Assembly: GCF_963678635.1 (NCBI RefSeq)
Contig: NC_087067.1
Location: 45,828,515 to 45,892,514 of the forward strand
Length of the DNA stretch: 64,000 nt
Origin: Symsagittifera roscoffensis
Taxonomy: Eukaryota; Xenacoelomorpha; Acoela; Convolutidae
Reading direction: 5' to 3'
The notes beneath the pieces were generated by a model, which was given only the letters and a program-made list of their open reading frames with translations, ran no database searches and was not told the origin of the DNA. Of this stretch, positions 29,301 to 42,930 are shown one piece after another. The position numbers and the translations under genes were made by a program. Within the stretch, counting starts at the first letter, position 1. Each line of letters opens with the position of its first letter.

Positions 29301-32300
29301 GCGAACGCTTTTTAAAGATTCGAGCCCTAATCAACCAAAATGTATGCCTTTGGAACTATTCTTGGACAGCTATGTTTCGTGGATACACCTCAGATTTTTC
29401 TTAACTTCAACGAATTCTGATATTATCATCAATGGAACCTTATTACGACCGCTTCTTAATGATTTGAGCCCTTACCAACCAAAAGGTATGCCTTTAAAAC
29501 TATTCTAGAACAGTTATGTTTCCCGACTACACCTCATTTTTCCTAACGTCAATGAATTCTGATATTGTTATCACTTGAAATTTATTGCGAACGCTTCTTA
29601 AAGATTCGAGCTCTTACCAACTAAAAGGTATGCCTTTGGAACTATTCTTGGACAGCTATGTTTCGCGGATACACCTCAGTTTTTTCTTAACGTCAACGAA
29701 TTCTGATATTATCATCAATGGAACCTTATTGCGACCGCTTCTTAATGATTTGAGCCCTTACCAACCAAAAGGTATGCCTTTAAAACTATTCTAGAACAGT
29801 TATGTTTCCCGACTACACCTCATTTTTTTCTTAACGTCAATGAATTCTGATATTGTTATCACTTGAAATTTATTGCGAACGCTTTTTAAAGATTTGAGCC
29901 CTTACCAACCAAAAGGTATGCCTTTGAAACTATTCTAGGACAGCTATGTTATCCGGCTATACCTCATATTTTTCCTAACGTCAATGAAGTCTGATATTAT
30001 TACCAATAGAGCCTTATTGCGACCGCTTCTTAATGATTTGAGCTCTTACCAACCAAAAGGTATGCCTTTGAAACTATTCTAGGACAGCTATGTTATCCGG
30101 CTATACCTCATATTTTTCTTAACGTCAATGAATTCTGATATTGTTATCACTTGAAATTTATTGCGAACGCTTTTTAAAGATTCGAGCCCTTACCAACCAA
30201 AAGGTAATGGCTTTGGAACTATTCTTGGACAGCTATGTTTCCCGGCTACACCTCATACTTTTCTTAACGTCAATGAATTCTGTTATTATTATCAATGGAA
30301 CCTTATTGTGACCGCTTTCTAAATATTCGAGCCGTTAACAACCAAAGGTACGCCTTTAGAACTGTTCTAGGACAGCTATGTCTCCCGGCTACACCTCTTT
30401 TTTTCTTAATGTCATTTAATTCTGATATTATTATCAAAGGAACCTTATTGCAACCGCTTCTTAAGGATTCGAGCCCTTACCAACCAAAAGGTATGCCTTT
30501 GGAACTATTCTAGAACAGTTATGTTTCCCGACTGCACCTCATATTTTTCCTAACGTCAATGAGTTCTGATATTATTACCAATAGAACTTTATTGCGACCG
30601 CTTCTTAAAAAATCGAGCCCTTACCAACCAAAAGGTATGCCTTTGAAATTATTCTAGGCCAGCTATGTTATCCGGCTATACCTCATATTTTTCTTAACGT
30701 CAATGAATTTTGATATTGTTATCACCTGAGCCTTATTGCGAACGCTTTTTTTTTAAGATTCGAGCCCTTACCAACCAAAAGGTATGCCTTTGGAACTATT
30801 CTTGGACAGCTATGTTTCCCGGCTACACCTCATACTTTTCTTAACGTCAATGATTTCTGTTATTATTATCAATGGAACCTTATTGTGACCACTTCTTAAA
30901 GATTCGAGCCCTTAAAAACCAAAGGTATGCCTTTAGAGCTATTCTAGGACAGCTATGTCTCCCGGCTACAACTCATTTTTTCTTAACGTCAATGAATTCT
31001 GATATTATTACCAATAGAACCTTAGTGCGACCGCTTCTTAAAGATTCGAGCTCTTAGCAACCAAAAGGTATGCCTTTGAAACTATTCTAGGACAGCTATG
31101 TTATCCGGCTATACCTCATATTTTTCTTAACGTCAATGAATTCTGATATTATTATCACTTAAACCTTTTTGCGAACGCTTTTTAAAGATGCAAGTCCTTA
31201 CCAACCAAAAGGTATGCCTTTGGAACTATTCTTGGACAGCTATGTTTCGCGGATACACCTCAGATTTTTCTTAACGTCAACGAATTCTGATATTATCATC
31301 AATGGAACCTTATTGCGACCGCTTCTAAATGATTTGAGCCCTTACCAACCAAAAGTTATGCCTTTAAAACTATTCTAGAACAGTTATGTTTCCCGACTAC
31401 ACCTCATTTTTTTCTTAACGTCAATGAATTCTGATATTGTTATCACTTGAAATTTATTGCGAACGCTTTTTAAAGATTTGAGCCCTTACCAACCAAAAGG
31501 TATGCCTTTGAAACTATTCTAGGACAGCTATGTTATCCGGCTATACCTCATATTTTTCCTAACGTCAATGAAGTCTGATATTATTACCAATAGAGCCTTA
31601 TTGCGACCGCTTCTTAATGATTTGAGCTCTTACCAACCAAAAGGTATGCCTTTGAAACTATTCTTGGACAGCTATGTTTCCCGGCTACGCCTCATTTTTT
31701 CTTAACGTCAATGAATTCTGATATTTTTATCAAAGGAACCTTTTTGCGACCGCTTCTTAAAGATTCGAGCCCTTACCAACCAAACGGTATGCCTTTGGAA
31801 CTATTCTAGAACAGTTATGTTATCCGGCTATACCTCATATTTTCTTAACGTCAAGGAATTCTGATATTATTACCAATAGAACCTTATTGCGACCGCTTCT
31901 TAAAGATTTGAGCTCTTACCAACCAAAAGGTATGCCTCTGAAACTATTCTAGGACAGCTATATTATCCTGCTATACCTCATATTTTTCTGAACGTCAATG
32001 AATTCTGATATTATTATCAATTGAACTTTATTGCGAACGCTTTTTAAAGATTTGAGCCCTTACCAACCAAAAGGTATGCCTTTGGAACTATTCTTGGACA
32101 GCTATGTTTCGCGGATACACCTCAGATTTTTCTTAACGTCAACGAATTCTGATATTATCATCAATGGAACCTTATTGCGACCGCTTCTAAATGATTTGAG
32201 CCCTTACCAACCAAAAGTTATGCCTTTAAAACTATTCTAGAACAGTTATGTTTCCCGACTACACCTCATTTTTTTCTTAACGTCAATGAATTCTGAAATT

Positions 32301-34500
32301 GTTATCATTTGAAATTTATTGCGAACGCTTCTTAAAGATTCGAGCTCTTACCAACCAAAAGGTATGCCTTTGGAACTATTCTTGGACAGCTATGTTTCGC
32401 GGATACACCTCAGATTTTTCTTAACGTCAACGAATTCTGATATTATCATCAATGGAACCTTATTGCGACCGCTTCTTAATGATTTGAGCCCTTACCAACC
32501 AAAAGGTATGCCTTTAAAACTATTCTAGAACAGTTATGTTTCCCGACTACACCTCATTTTTTTCTTAACGTCAATGAATTCTGATATTGTTATCACTTGA
32601 AATTTATTGCGAAAGCTTTTAAAGATTTGAGCCCTTACCAACCAAAATTTATGCCTTTGAAACTATTCTAGGACAGCTATGTTATCCGGCTATACCTCAT
32701 ATTTTTCCTAACGTCAATGAAGTCTGATATTATTACCAATAGAGCCTTATTGCGACCGCTTCTTAAAGATTCGAGCTTTTACCAACCAAAAGGTATGCCT
32801 TTGGAACTATTCTTGGACAGCTATGTTTCGCGGATACACCTCAGATTTTTCTTAACGTCAACGAATTCTGATATTATCATCAATGGAACCTTATTGCGAC
32901 CGCTTCTTAATGATTTGAGCTCTTACCAACCAAAAGGTATGCCTTTTAAACTATTCTAGGACAGCTATGTTATCCGGCTATACCTCATATTTTTCTTAAC
33001 GTCAATGAATTCTGATATTGTTATCACTTGAAATTTATTGCGAACGCTTTTTAAAGATTCGAGCCCTTACCAACCAAAAGGTATGCCTTTGGAACTATTC
33101 TTGGACAGCTATGTTTCCCGGCTACACCTCATACTTTTCTTAACGTCAATGAATTCTGTTATTATTATCAATGGAACCTTATTGTGACCGCTTCCTAAAT
33201 ATTCGAGCCGTTAACAACCAAAGGTACGCCTTTAGAACTGTTCTAGGACAGCTATGTCTCCCGGCTACACCTCTTTTTTTCTTAATGTCAATTAATTCTG
33301 ATATTATTATCAAAGGAACCTTATTGCGACCGCTTCATAAAGTTTCGAGCCCTTACCAACCAAAAGTTATGCCTTTGGAACTATTCTAGAACAGTTATGT
33401 TTCCCGACTGCACCTCATATTTTTCCTAACGTCAATGAATTCTGATATTATTACCAATAGAACTTTATTGCGACCGCTTCTGAAAAAATCGAGCCCTTAC
33501 CAACCAAAAGGTATGCCTTTGAAACTATTCTAGGTCAGCTATGTTATCCGGCTATACCTCATATTTTTCTTAACGTCAATGAATTTTGATATTGTTATCA
33601 CTTGAGCCTTATTGCGAACGCTTTTTAAAGATTCGAGCCCTTACCAACCAAAAGGTATGCCTTTGGAACTATTCTTGGACAGCTATGTTTCCCGGCTACA
33701 CCTCATACTTTTCTTAACGTCAATGAATTCTGTTATTATTATCTATGGAACCTTATTGTGACCACTTCTTAAAGATTCGAGCCCTTAAAAACCAAAGGTA
33801 TGCCTTTAGAGCTATTCTAGGACAGCTATGTTTCCCGGCTACACCTCATACTTTTCTTAACGTCAATGAATTCTGTTATTATTATCTATGGAACGTTATT
33901 GTGACCACTTCTTAAAGATTCGAGCCCTTAAAAACCAAAGGTATGCCTTTGGAACTATTCTAGGACAACTATGTTTCCCGGCTACACCTCATACTTTTCT
34001 TAACGTCAATGAATTCTGTTATTATTATCTATGGAACCTTATTGTGACCACTTCTTAAAGATTCGAGCCCTTAAAAACCAAAGGTATGCCTTTAGAGCTA
34101 TTCTAGGGCAGCTATGTCTCCCGGCTACAACTCATTTTTTCTTAACGTCAAAGAATTCTGATATTATTATCAAAGGAACCTTTTTGCGACCGCTTCTTAA
34201 AGGTTCGAGCCCTTACCAACCAAAAGTTATGCCTTTGGAACTATTCTAGAACAGTTATATTATCCGGCTACACCTCATATTTTTCTTAACGTCAATGAAT
34301 TCTGATATTATTACCAATAGAACCTTAGTGCGACCGCTTCTTAAAGATTCGAGCTCTTAGCAACCAAAAGGTATGCCTTTGAAACTATTCTAGGACAGCT
34401 ATGTTATCCGGCTATACCTCATATTTTTCTTAATGTCAATGAATTCTGATATTATTATCACTTAAACCTTATTGCGAACGCTTTTTAAAGATTCAAGTCC
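23400..34500 (+). repeat. Satellite block of alternating TTCTTGGACAG and TTCTAGAACAG monomers with 862- and 2876-bp periods
   Basis: Here one monomer type has TTCTTGGACAGCTATGTTTC followed by GCGGATACACC, and the next has TTCTAGAACAGTTATG followed by CCCGACTACACC. The first type has TTG in place of TAG, which creates the repeated LFLDSYVSRIHLRF frame. Longer periods are layered on this: 28436 to 29299 and 28723 to 29585 (862-863 bp, six monomers), 31169 to 32031 (862 bp), and 30295 to 33171 (2876 bp, twenty monomers less four bases). It is the largest homogeneous sub-block of the array. Confidence 0.8.
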
Positions 34501-35449
34501 TTACCAAGCAAAAGGTATGCTTTGGAACTATTCTTGGACAGCTATGTTTCCCGCCTACGCCTCATTTTTTCTTAACGTCAATGAATTCTGATATTTTTAT
34601 CAAAGGAACCTTTTTGCGACCGCTTCTTAAAGATTCGAGCCCTTACCAACCAAACGGTATGCCTTTGGAACTATTCTAGAACAGTTATGTTATCCGGCTA
34701 TACCTCATATTTTCTTAACGTCAAGGAATTCTGATATTATTACCAATAGAACCTTATTGCGACCGCTTCTTAAAGATTTGAGCTTTTACCAACCAAAAGG
34801 TATGCCTCTGAAACTATTCTAGGACAGCTATGTTAACCGGCTATACCTCATATTTTTCTTAACGTCAATGAATTCTGATTTTATTATCAATTGAACTTTA
34901 TTGCGAACGCTTTTTAAAGATTCGAGCCCTTACCAACCAAAAGTTATGCCTTTGGAACTATTCTTGGGCAGCTATGTTTCCCGGCTACACCTCATATTTT
35001 TCTTAACGTCAATGAATTCTGATATTATTATCAATGGAACCTTATTGTAACCGCTTCTTAAGGATTCGAGCCCTTAACAATCAAAAGGTATTACTTTAGA
35101 AGTATTCTAGGACAGCTATGTCTCGCGGCTACACCTCATTTTTTCTTAACGTCAATGAATTCTGATATTGTTATCAAAGGAACCTTTTTGCGACCGCTTC
35201 TTAAAGGTTCGAGCCCTTACCAACCAAAAGATATGCCTTTGGAACTATTCTAGAACAGTTAATTTCCCGACTACACCTCATATTTTCCTAACGTCAAAGA
35301 ATTTTGATAATATTACCAATAGAACCTTATTGCGACCGCTTCTTAAAAATTCGAGCCCTTGCCAACCAAAAGGTATGCCTTTGAAACTATTCTAGGACAG
35401 CTATGTTATCCGGCTACACCTCATATTTTTCTTAACGTCAAGGAATTCT

Positions 35450-38400
35450 GATATTAATATCACTGGAACCTTATTGCGAATGGTTTGTAAAGATTCGAGC
35501 CCTTACCAACCAAAAGGTATGACTTTGGAACTATTCTAGGACAGCTAAGTTTCCCGGCTACAACACATATTTTTAATAACGTCAAAGAATTCTGATATTA
35601 TTATCAATGGAACTTTATTGCGACCGCTTCTTAAAGATCGAGCCGTTAACAACCAAAAGGGGTGCCTTTAGAACTATTATAGGACAGCTATGTCTCCCGG
35701 CTACACCTCATTTTTCTTAACGTCAAGGGATTCTGATATGATTATTAAAGGAACATTTTTGCGACCGCTTCTTAAAGATTCGAGCCCTTACCAGCCAAAA
35801 TGTATGCCTTTGGAACTATTCTAGGACAGCTATGCTTCCCGCTACACCTCATATTTTTCTTAACGTCACTGAATTCTAATATTATTATCAATGGATCATT
35901 ATTGCGACCGCTTCCTAAAAGTTCGAGCACTTACCAAGCAAAAAGTATACCTTTGGAACTATTCTAGGACAGCTATGTCTCGCGGCTACACCTCATTTTT
36001 TCTTAACGTCAATGAATTCTGATATTGTTATCAAAGGAACTTTTTTGCGACCGCTTCTTAAAGGTTTGAACCCTTACCAACCAAAAGGTATGCCTTTGGA
36101 ACTATTCTAGAACAGTTATGTTTCCCGACTACACCTCATTTTTTCCTAACGTCAATGAATTCTGATATTATTACCAATAGAACCGTTTGCGACCGCTTCG
36201 TAAAGATTCGAGCTCTTACCAGCCAAAAGGTATGCCTTTGGAACTATTCTAGGACAGCCTATTTTTCCCGGCTACACCTCATATTTTTCTTAACGTCACT
36301 GAATTCTGATATTATCATCAATGGATCATTATTGCGACCGCTTCTTAAATATTCGAGCCCTTAACAACCAAAAGGTACGCCTTTAGAACTATTCTAGGAC
36401 AGCTATGTCTCGCGGGTACACCTCATTTTTTCTTAACGTCAATGAATTCTGATATTGTTATCAAAGGAACCTTTTTGCGACCGCTTCTTAAAGATTCGAG
36501 CCCTTTTCAACCAAAAGGTATGCCTTTGGAATTTTTCTAGAACAGTTATGTTTCCAGACTACACCTCATATTTTTCCTAACTTCAATGAATTCTGATATT
36601 ATAACCAATAGAACCTTATTGCGACCGCTTCTTAAAAATTCGAGCCCTTACCAACCAAAAAGTATGCCTTTGAAACTATTCTAGGACAGCTATGTTATCC
36701 GGCTACACCTCATATTTTTCTTAACGTCGATAAATTCTGATATTATTATCACTGGAACCTTATTGCGAATGCTTTTTGAAGATTCGAGCCCTTACCAACC
36801 AAAAGGTATGCCTTTAGAACTATTCTAGGACAGCTATGTTTCCCGGCTACACCGCATATTTTTCTTAACGTCAAAGAATTCCTATTTTATTATCAATGGA
36901 ACTGTATTGCGACCGCTTCTTAATGATCGAGTCATTAACAACCAAAGGTATGCTTTTAGAACTATTATAGGACAGCTATGTCTCCCGGCTACACCTCATT
37001 TTTTCTTAACGTCAAGGAATTCTGATATTATTATCAACGGATCATTATTGCGACCGCTTCTTAAATAATCGAGCCCTTACCAAACAAAAGGTATACATTT
37101 GAAACTATTCTAGGACAGCAATTTTTCCCGGCTACGCCCCATATTTTTCTTAACATCAACGAATTCTGATATTAATATCAAATGGAACCTTATTGCAACC
37201 GCTTCTTAAAAATTCGAGCCCTTAACAACCAAAATGTTTGCGTTTGGAACTATTCTAGGGCAGCTATGTTCCGCGCTACACCTTATATTTTTCTTAACGT
37301 CATTGAACTCTGATATTAATATCAAATAGAACCTTATTGCAACCGCTTCTTAAAAATTCGAGCCCTTGCCAACCAAAAGGTATGCCATTGGAACTATTCT
37401 AGGACAGCTATGTCTCCCGGCTACACCTCATATTTTTCTTAACGTCAATGAAATCTGATATTATTATCAATGGAACCTTATTGCGACCGCTTCTTAAAAA
37501 TTCGAGCCCTTGCCAATCAAAAGGTATGCCTTTGAAACTATTCTAGGACAGCTATGTTATCCGGCTACACCTCATTTTTTTCTTAACGTCAATGAATTCT
37601 GATATTAATATCACTGGAACCTTATTGCGAATGGTTTGTAAAGATTCGAGCCCTTACCAACCAAAATGTATGACTTTGGAACTATTCTAGGACAGCTAAG
37701 TTTCCCGGCTACAACACATATTTTTCTTAACGTCAAAGAATTCTGATATTATTATCAATGGAACTTTATTGCGACCGCTTCTTAAAGATCGAGCCATTAA
37801 CAACCAAAAGGGGTGCCTTTAGAACTATTATAGGACAACTATCTCTTCCGGCTACACCTCATTTTTCTTAACGTCAAGGGATTCTGATACTATTATTAAA
37901 GGAACATTTTTGCGACCGCTTCTTAAAGATTCGAGCCCTTACCAACCAAAATGTATGCCTTTAGAACTATTCTAGGACAGCTATGCTTCCCGCTACACCT
38001 CATATTTTTCTTAACGTCACTGAATTCTAATATTATTATCAATAGAACCGTTTGCGACCGCTTCGTAAAGATTCGAGCTCTTACCAGCCAAAAGGTATGC
38101 CTTTGGAACTATTCTAGGACAGCCTATTTTTCCCGGCTACACCTCATATTTTTCTTAACGTCACTGAATTCTGATATTATCATCAATGGATCATTATTGC
38201 GACCGCTTCTTAAATATTCGAGCCCTTAACAACCAAAAAGTATACCTTTGGAACTATTCTAGGACAGCTATGTCTCGCGGCTACATCTCATTTTTTCTTA
38301 ACGTCAATGAATTCTGATATTGTTATCAAAGGAACCTTTTTGCGACCGCTTCTTAAAGGTTTGAGCCCTTACCAACCAAAAGGTATGCCTTTGGAACTAT

Positions 38401-39830
38401 TCTAGAACAGTTACGTTTCCCGACTACACCTCATTTTTTTTTCTAACGTCAATGAATTCTGATATTATTATCAATAGAACCGGTTGCGACCGCTTCGTAA
38501 ACATTCGAGCTCTTACCAGCCAAAAGGTATGCCTTTGGAACTATTCTAGGACAGCCTATTTTTCCCGGCTACACCTCATATTTTTCTTAACGTCACTGAA
38601 TTCTGATATTATCATCAATGGATCATTATTGCGACCGCTTCTTAAATATTCGAGCCCTTAACAACCAAAAGGTACGCCTTTAGAACTATTCTAGGACAGC
38701 TATGTTTCCAGACTACACCTCATTTTTTCTTAACGTCAATGAATTCTGATATTGTTATCAAAGGAACCTTTTTGCGACCGCTTCTTAAAGATTCGAGCCC
38801 TTTTAAACCAAAAGGTATGCCTTTGGAATTATTCTAGAACAGTTATGTTTCCAGACTACACCTCATATTTTTCCTAACGTCAATGAATTCTGATATTATT
38901 ACCAATAGAACCTTATTGCGACCGCTTCTTAAAAATTCGAGCCCTTACCAACCAAAAAGTATGCCTTTGAAACTATTCTAGGACAGCTATGTTATCCGGC
39001 TACACCTCATATTTTTCTTAACGTCGATAAATTCTGATATTATTATCACTGGAACCTTATTGCGAATGCTTTTTGAAGATTCGAGCCCTTACCAACCAAA
39101 AGGTATGCCTTTGGAACTATTCTAGGACAGCTATGTTTCCCGGCTACACCGCATATTTTTCTTAACGTCGAAGAATTCCTATTTTATTATCAATGGAACT
39201 GTATTGCGACCGCTTCTTAATGATCGAGTCATTAACAACCAAAGGTATGCCTTTAGAACTATTATAGGACAGCTATGTCTCCCGGCTACACCTCATTTTT
39301 TCTTAACGTCAAGGAATTCTGATATTATTATCAACGGATCATTATTGCGACCGCTTCTTAAATAATCGAGCCCTTACCAAACAAAAGGTATACATTTGAA
39401 ACTATTCTAGGACAGCAATTTTTCCCGGCTACGCCCCATATTTTTCTTAACATCAACGAATTCTGATATTAATATCAAATGGAACCTTATTGCAACCGCT
39501 TCTTAAAAATTCGAGCCCTTACCAACCAAAAGGTTTGCCTTTGGAACTATTCTAGGGCAGCTATGTTCCGGGCTACACCTTATATTTTTCTTAACGTCAT
39601 TGAACTCTGATATTATTATCAATGAAACCTTATTGCGACCGCTACTTAAAAATTCGAGCCCTTGCCAACCAAAAGGTATGCCATTGGAACTATTCTAGGA
39701 CAGCTATGTCTCCCGGCTACACCTCATATTTTTCTTAACGTCAATGAAATCTGATATTATTATCAATGGAACCTTTTTGCGACCACTTCTTAAAAATTCG
39801 AGCCCTTGCCAATCAAAAGGTATGCCTTTG
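35450..39830 (+). repeat. Long-period (2297-bp, sixteen-monomer) higher-order repeat
   Basis: The marker AACAGTTATGTTTCCAGAC at 36541 recurs at 38838, and AATAATCGAGCCCTTACC at 37064 recurs at 39361. Both are 2297 bp apart. Copies of a monomer with AACCGTTTGCGACCGCTTCG or a near match (near 36180, 38045 and 38477), and of one with GCGAATGGTTTGTAAAGATT (near 35475 and 37625), show that additional shorter duplications overlap this one. Confidence 0.82.
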
Positions 39831-41369
39831 GAACTATTCTAGGACAGCTACTATGTTCCCGGCTACACCTTATATTTTTCTTAACGTCATTTAACTCTGA
39901 TATTATTATCAATGAAACCTTATTGCGACCGCTACTTAAAAATTCGAGCCCTTGCCAACCAAAAGGTATGCCTTTGGAACTATTCTAGGACAACTATGTT
40001 TTCCGGCTACACCTCATATTTTTCTTAACGTCAATGAAATCTGATATTATTATCAATGGAACCTTATTGCGACCGCTTCTTAAAAGTTTGAGCCCTTGCC
40101 AATCAAAAGGTATGCCTTTGGAACTATTCTAGGACAGCTATGTTCCCGGCTACACCTTATAATTTTCTTAACGTCATTGAACTCTGATATTATTATCAAT
40201 GAAACCTTATTGCGACCGCTTCTTAAAAATTCGAGCTCTTGCCAACCAAAAGGTATGCCTTTGGAACTATTCTAGGACAACTATGTTTCCCGGCTACACC
40301 TCATATTTTTCTTAACGTCAATGAAATCTGATATTATTATCAATGGAACCTTATTGCGACCGCTTCTTAAAGATTCGTGCCCTTACGAACCAAAGTATGC
40401 CTTTGGAATTACTCTAGGACAACTATGTTCCGCGGCTACACCTCATATGTTTCTTAACGTTAATGAATTCTTTTATTAATATCAATGGAATCTTATTGCG
40501 ACCGCTTCTTAAATATTCGAGCCCTTACCAACCAAAAGGTATGCCTTTGGAAGATTTCTAGGACAGCTATGTTTCCCGGCTACACGTCATATTTTTCTTA
40601 CGTCAATGAATTCTGATATTATTATCAATAGAACCTTATTGCGACCACTTCTTAAAGATTTGAGCCCTTACCAACCAAACGGTATGCCTTTGGAGCTATT
40701 CTAGGACAGCTATGTTTCCCGGTTACACCTCAAATTTTTCTTACGTCAATGAATTCTGATAATATTATCAATGAAACCTTATTGCGACCGCTTCTTAAAG
40801 ATTCGAGCCCTCACCAACCAAAAGTTATGCATTTGGAAGTTTTCTAGGACAGCTATGTTTCCAGGCTACACCTAATATTTTTCTTACGTCAATGAATTCT
40901 GATATTATTATCAATAGAACCTTATTGCAATCGCTTCTTAAAGACTCGAGCCTTTACCAACCAAAAGGTATGCCTTTGGAGCTTTTCTAGGACAGCTATT
41001 TTTCCCAGCTACACCTCATATTTTTCTCAACGTCAATGATTTCTAGCATTATTTTCACAGGAACCTTATTGCGACCGCTTCTTATATGATTCGATACCTT
41101 ACCAACCAAAAGGTATGCCTTTGGAACTTTTCCAGGACAGCTATGTTTCCCGGCTACACCTCATATTTTTCTTAACGTCATTGAATTCTGATATTAATAT
41201 CAGTGGAACTTTCTTGCGACCGCTTCTTAAAAACTCGAGCCCTTACCAACCAAAGGGTATACTTTCGGAAGTATTCTAGGACAGTTATGTTTCCCGGCTA
41301 CACCTCATATTTTTCTTAACGTCAATAAATTATGATATTATTAGCAATGGAACTTTATTGCGACCACTT

Positions 41370-42930
41370 CCTAAAAATTTGAGCCATTACCAACCAAAAG
41401 GTATGCCTTTGGAACTTTTCTAGGACTGCTATGTTTCACGGCTACACCTCATGTTTTTCTTAACGTCATTGAATTCTGATAATATTATCAATGGAACATT
41501 TTTGCGACCGCTTCTTAAAGCTTCGGGCCCTTACCAACCAAAAGGTATACCTTTGAAAGTATTCTAGGACAGCTAGGTTTCCCGGTTACACCTCAAGTTT
41601 TTCTTATCGTCAATGAATTCTGATTTTATTATCAATGGAACTTTATTGCGACTACTTCTTAAAAATTTGAGCCCTTACCAACCAAAAGGTATGCCTTTGG
41701 AACTTTTCTAGGACTGCTATGTTTCCTGGCTACACCTCATGTTTTTCTTAACGTCAAGGAAGTCTGATATTATTATCAATAGAACCTTTTTGCGACCGCT
41801 TCTTAAAGATTCGAGCCCTTACCAACCAAAAGGTAAGACTTTGGAACTATTCTAGGACAGCTATGTTTCCCGACTACACCTCTATTTTTCTTAATATCAA
41901 TGAATTCTGATATTTTTAGCAATAGAACCTTATTGCGACCGCTTCTTGAAGATTCGAGCCCTTACCAACCAAAAGCTATGCCTTTGGAACTATTCTAGGA
42001 CAGCTATGTTCCCGACTACACTTCATACTTTTCTTAACGTCAATGAATTGTGATATTATTATCAATGGAACCTTATTGCGACTACTTCTTAAAAATTCGA
42101 GCCCTTACCAACCAAAAGGTATGCCTTTGGAACTTTTCTAGGACTGCTATGTTTCCTGGCTACACCTCATGTTTTTCTTAACGTCATCGAATTCTGATAT
42201 TATTATCAATTAAACCTCATTGCGATCGCCTCTCAAAGATTCGAGCCCTTACCAACCAAAAGGTATGCCTTTGGAACTATTCTAGGACAGCTATGTTTCC
42301 CGGCTACACCTCATATTTTTCTTAACGTCAAGGAAGTCTGATATTATTAGCAATAGAACCTTATTGCGACCGCTTCTTGAAGATTCGAGCCCTTACCAAC
42401 CAAAAGCTATGCCTTTGGAACTATTCTAGGACAGCTATGTTTACCGACTACACTTCATACTTTTCTTAACGTCAATGAATTGTGATATTATTATCAATGG
42501 AACCTTATTGCGACCGCTTCTTGAAGATTCGAGCCCTTACCAACCAAAAGGTAAGACTTTGGAACTATTCTAGGACAGCTATGTTTCCCGACTACACCTC
42601 ATATTTTTCTTAACGTCAATGAATTCTGATATTTTTAGCAATAGAACCTTATTGCGACCGCTTCTTGAAGATTCGAGCCCTTACCAACCAAAAGGTATGC
42701 CTTTGGAACTATTCTAGGACAGCTATGTTTCCCGGCTACACCTCATATTTTTCTTAACGTCAAGGAAGTCTGATATTATTAGCAATAGAACCTTATTGCG
42801 ACCGCTTCTTGAAGATTCGAGCCCTTACCAACCAAAAGGTATGCCTTTGGAACTATTCTAGGACAGCTATGTTTCCCGGCTACACCTTATGTTTTTCTTA
42901 ACGTGCCTTTGGCGCCAATGAATTCTGATT
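41370..42930 (+). repeat. Right border of the satellite array, ending in a disrupted monomer
   Basis: Monomers near the border carry shared variants (GACTGCTATGTTTC, AGCAATAGAACC, GCTTCTTGAAGATTCGAG) and repeat at two- to four-monomer spacing. The last monomer has an 11-base insertion, GCCTTTGGCGC, at 42905-42915 between CTTAACGT and CAATGAATTC. It then stops at about 42930 and passes into unrelated sequence. GCCTTTGG matches the start of the satellite monomer, so the insertion may be a short copied patch. Confidence 0.85.

Larger units (their letters stand above)
1..42930 (+). repeat. 144-bp satellite array, about 298 monomers, left end outside window
   Basis: Head-to-tail monomers of 144 bp fill this span without a foreign insertion that I can see. 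Landmarks in each monomer, in order, are GGTATGCCTTTGGAAC, TATTCTAGGACAGCTATG, a CACCTCAT motif followed by a T-rich run, CTTAACGTCAATGAATTC (an EcoRI site), GATATTATTATCAATGGAAC, CTTATTGCGACCGCTTC, and GATTCGAGCCCTTACCAACC. All copies point the same way. Neighbouring monomers differ at several to tens of percent of sites, while matching monomers in higher-order repeats are nearly identical, as expected from unequal exchange. The unit is close to one nucleosome core length. 144 is divisible by three, so one frame reads through each unit and meets one TAG per unit (ELF-stop-DSYVS). The many 60-97 residue frames here are therefore by-products, not genes. Centromeric or heterochromatic function is an inference from size and organisation only. 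Confidence 0.97.

Noticed and set aside
3568-39988. About forty open frames of 60-97 codons within the satellite
   Set aside because: All are the same 48-codon satellite frame or its shifts, ended by the TAG that most monomers carry; no start, splice or domain evidence.
1-42930. CRISPR-like or telomeric repeat
   Set aside because: Repeats are contiguous 144-bp monomers without spacers, and no short telomeric motif is tandemly repeated.
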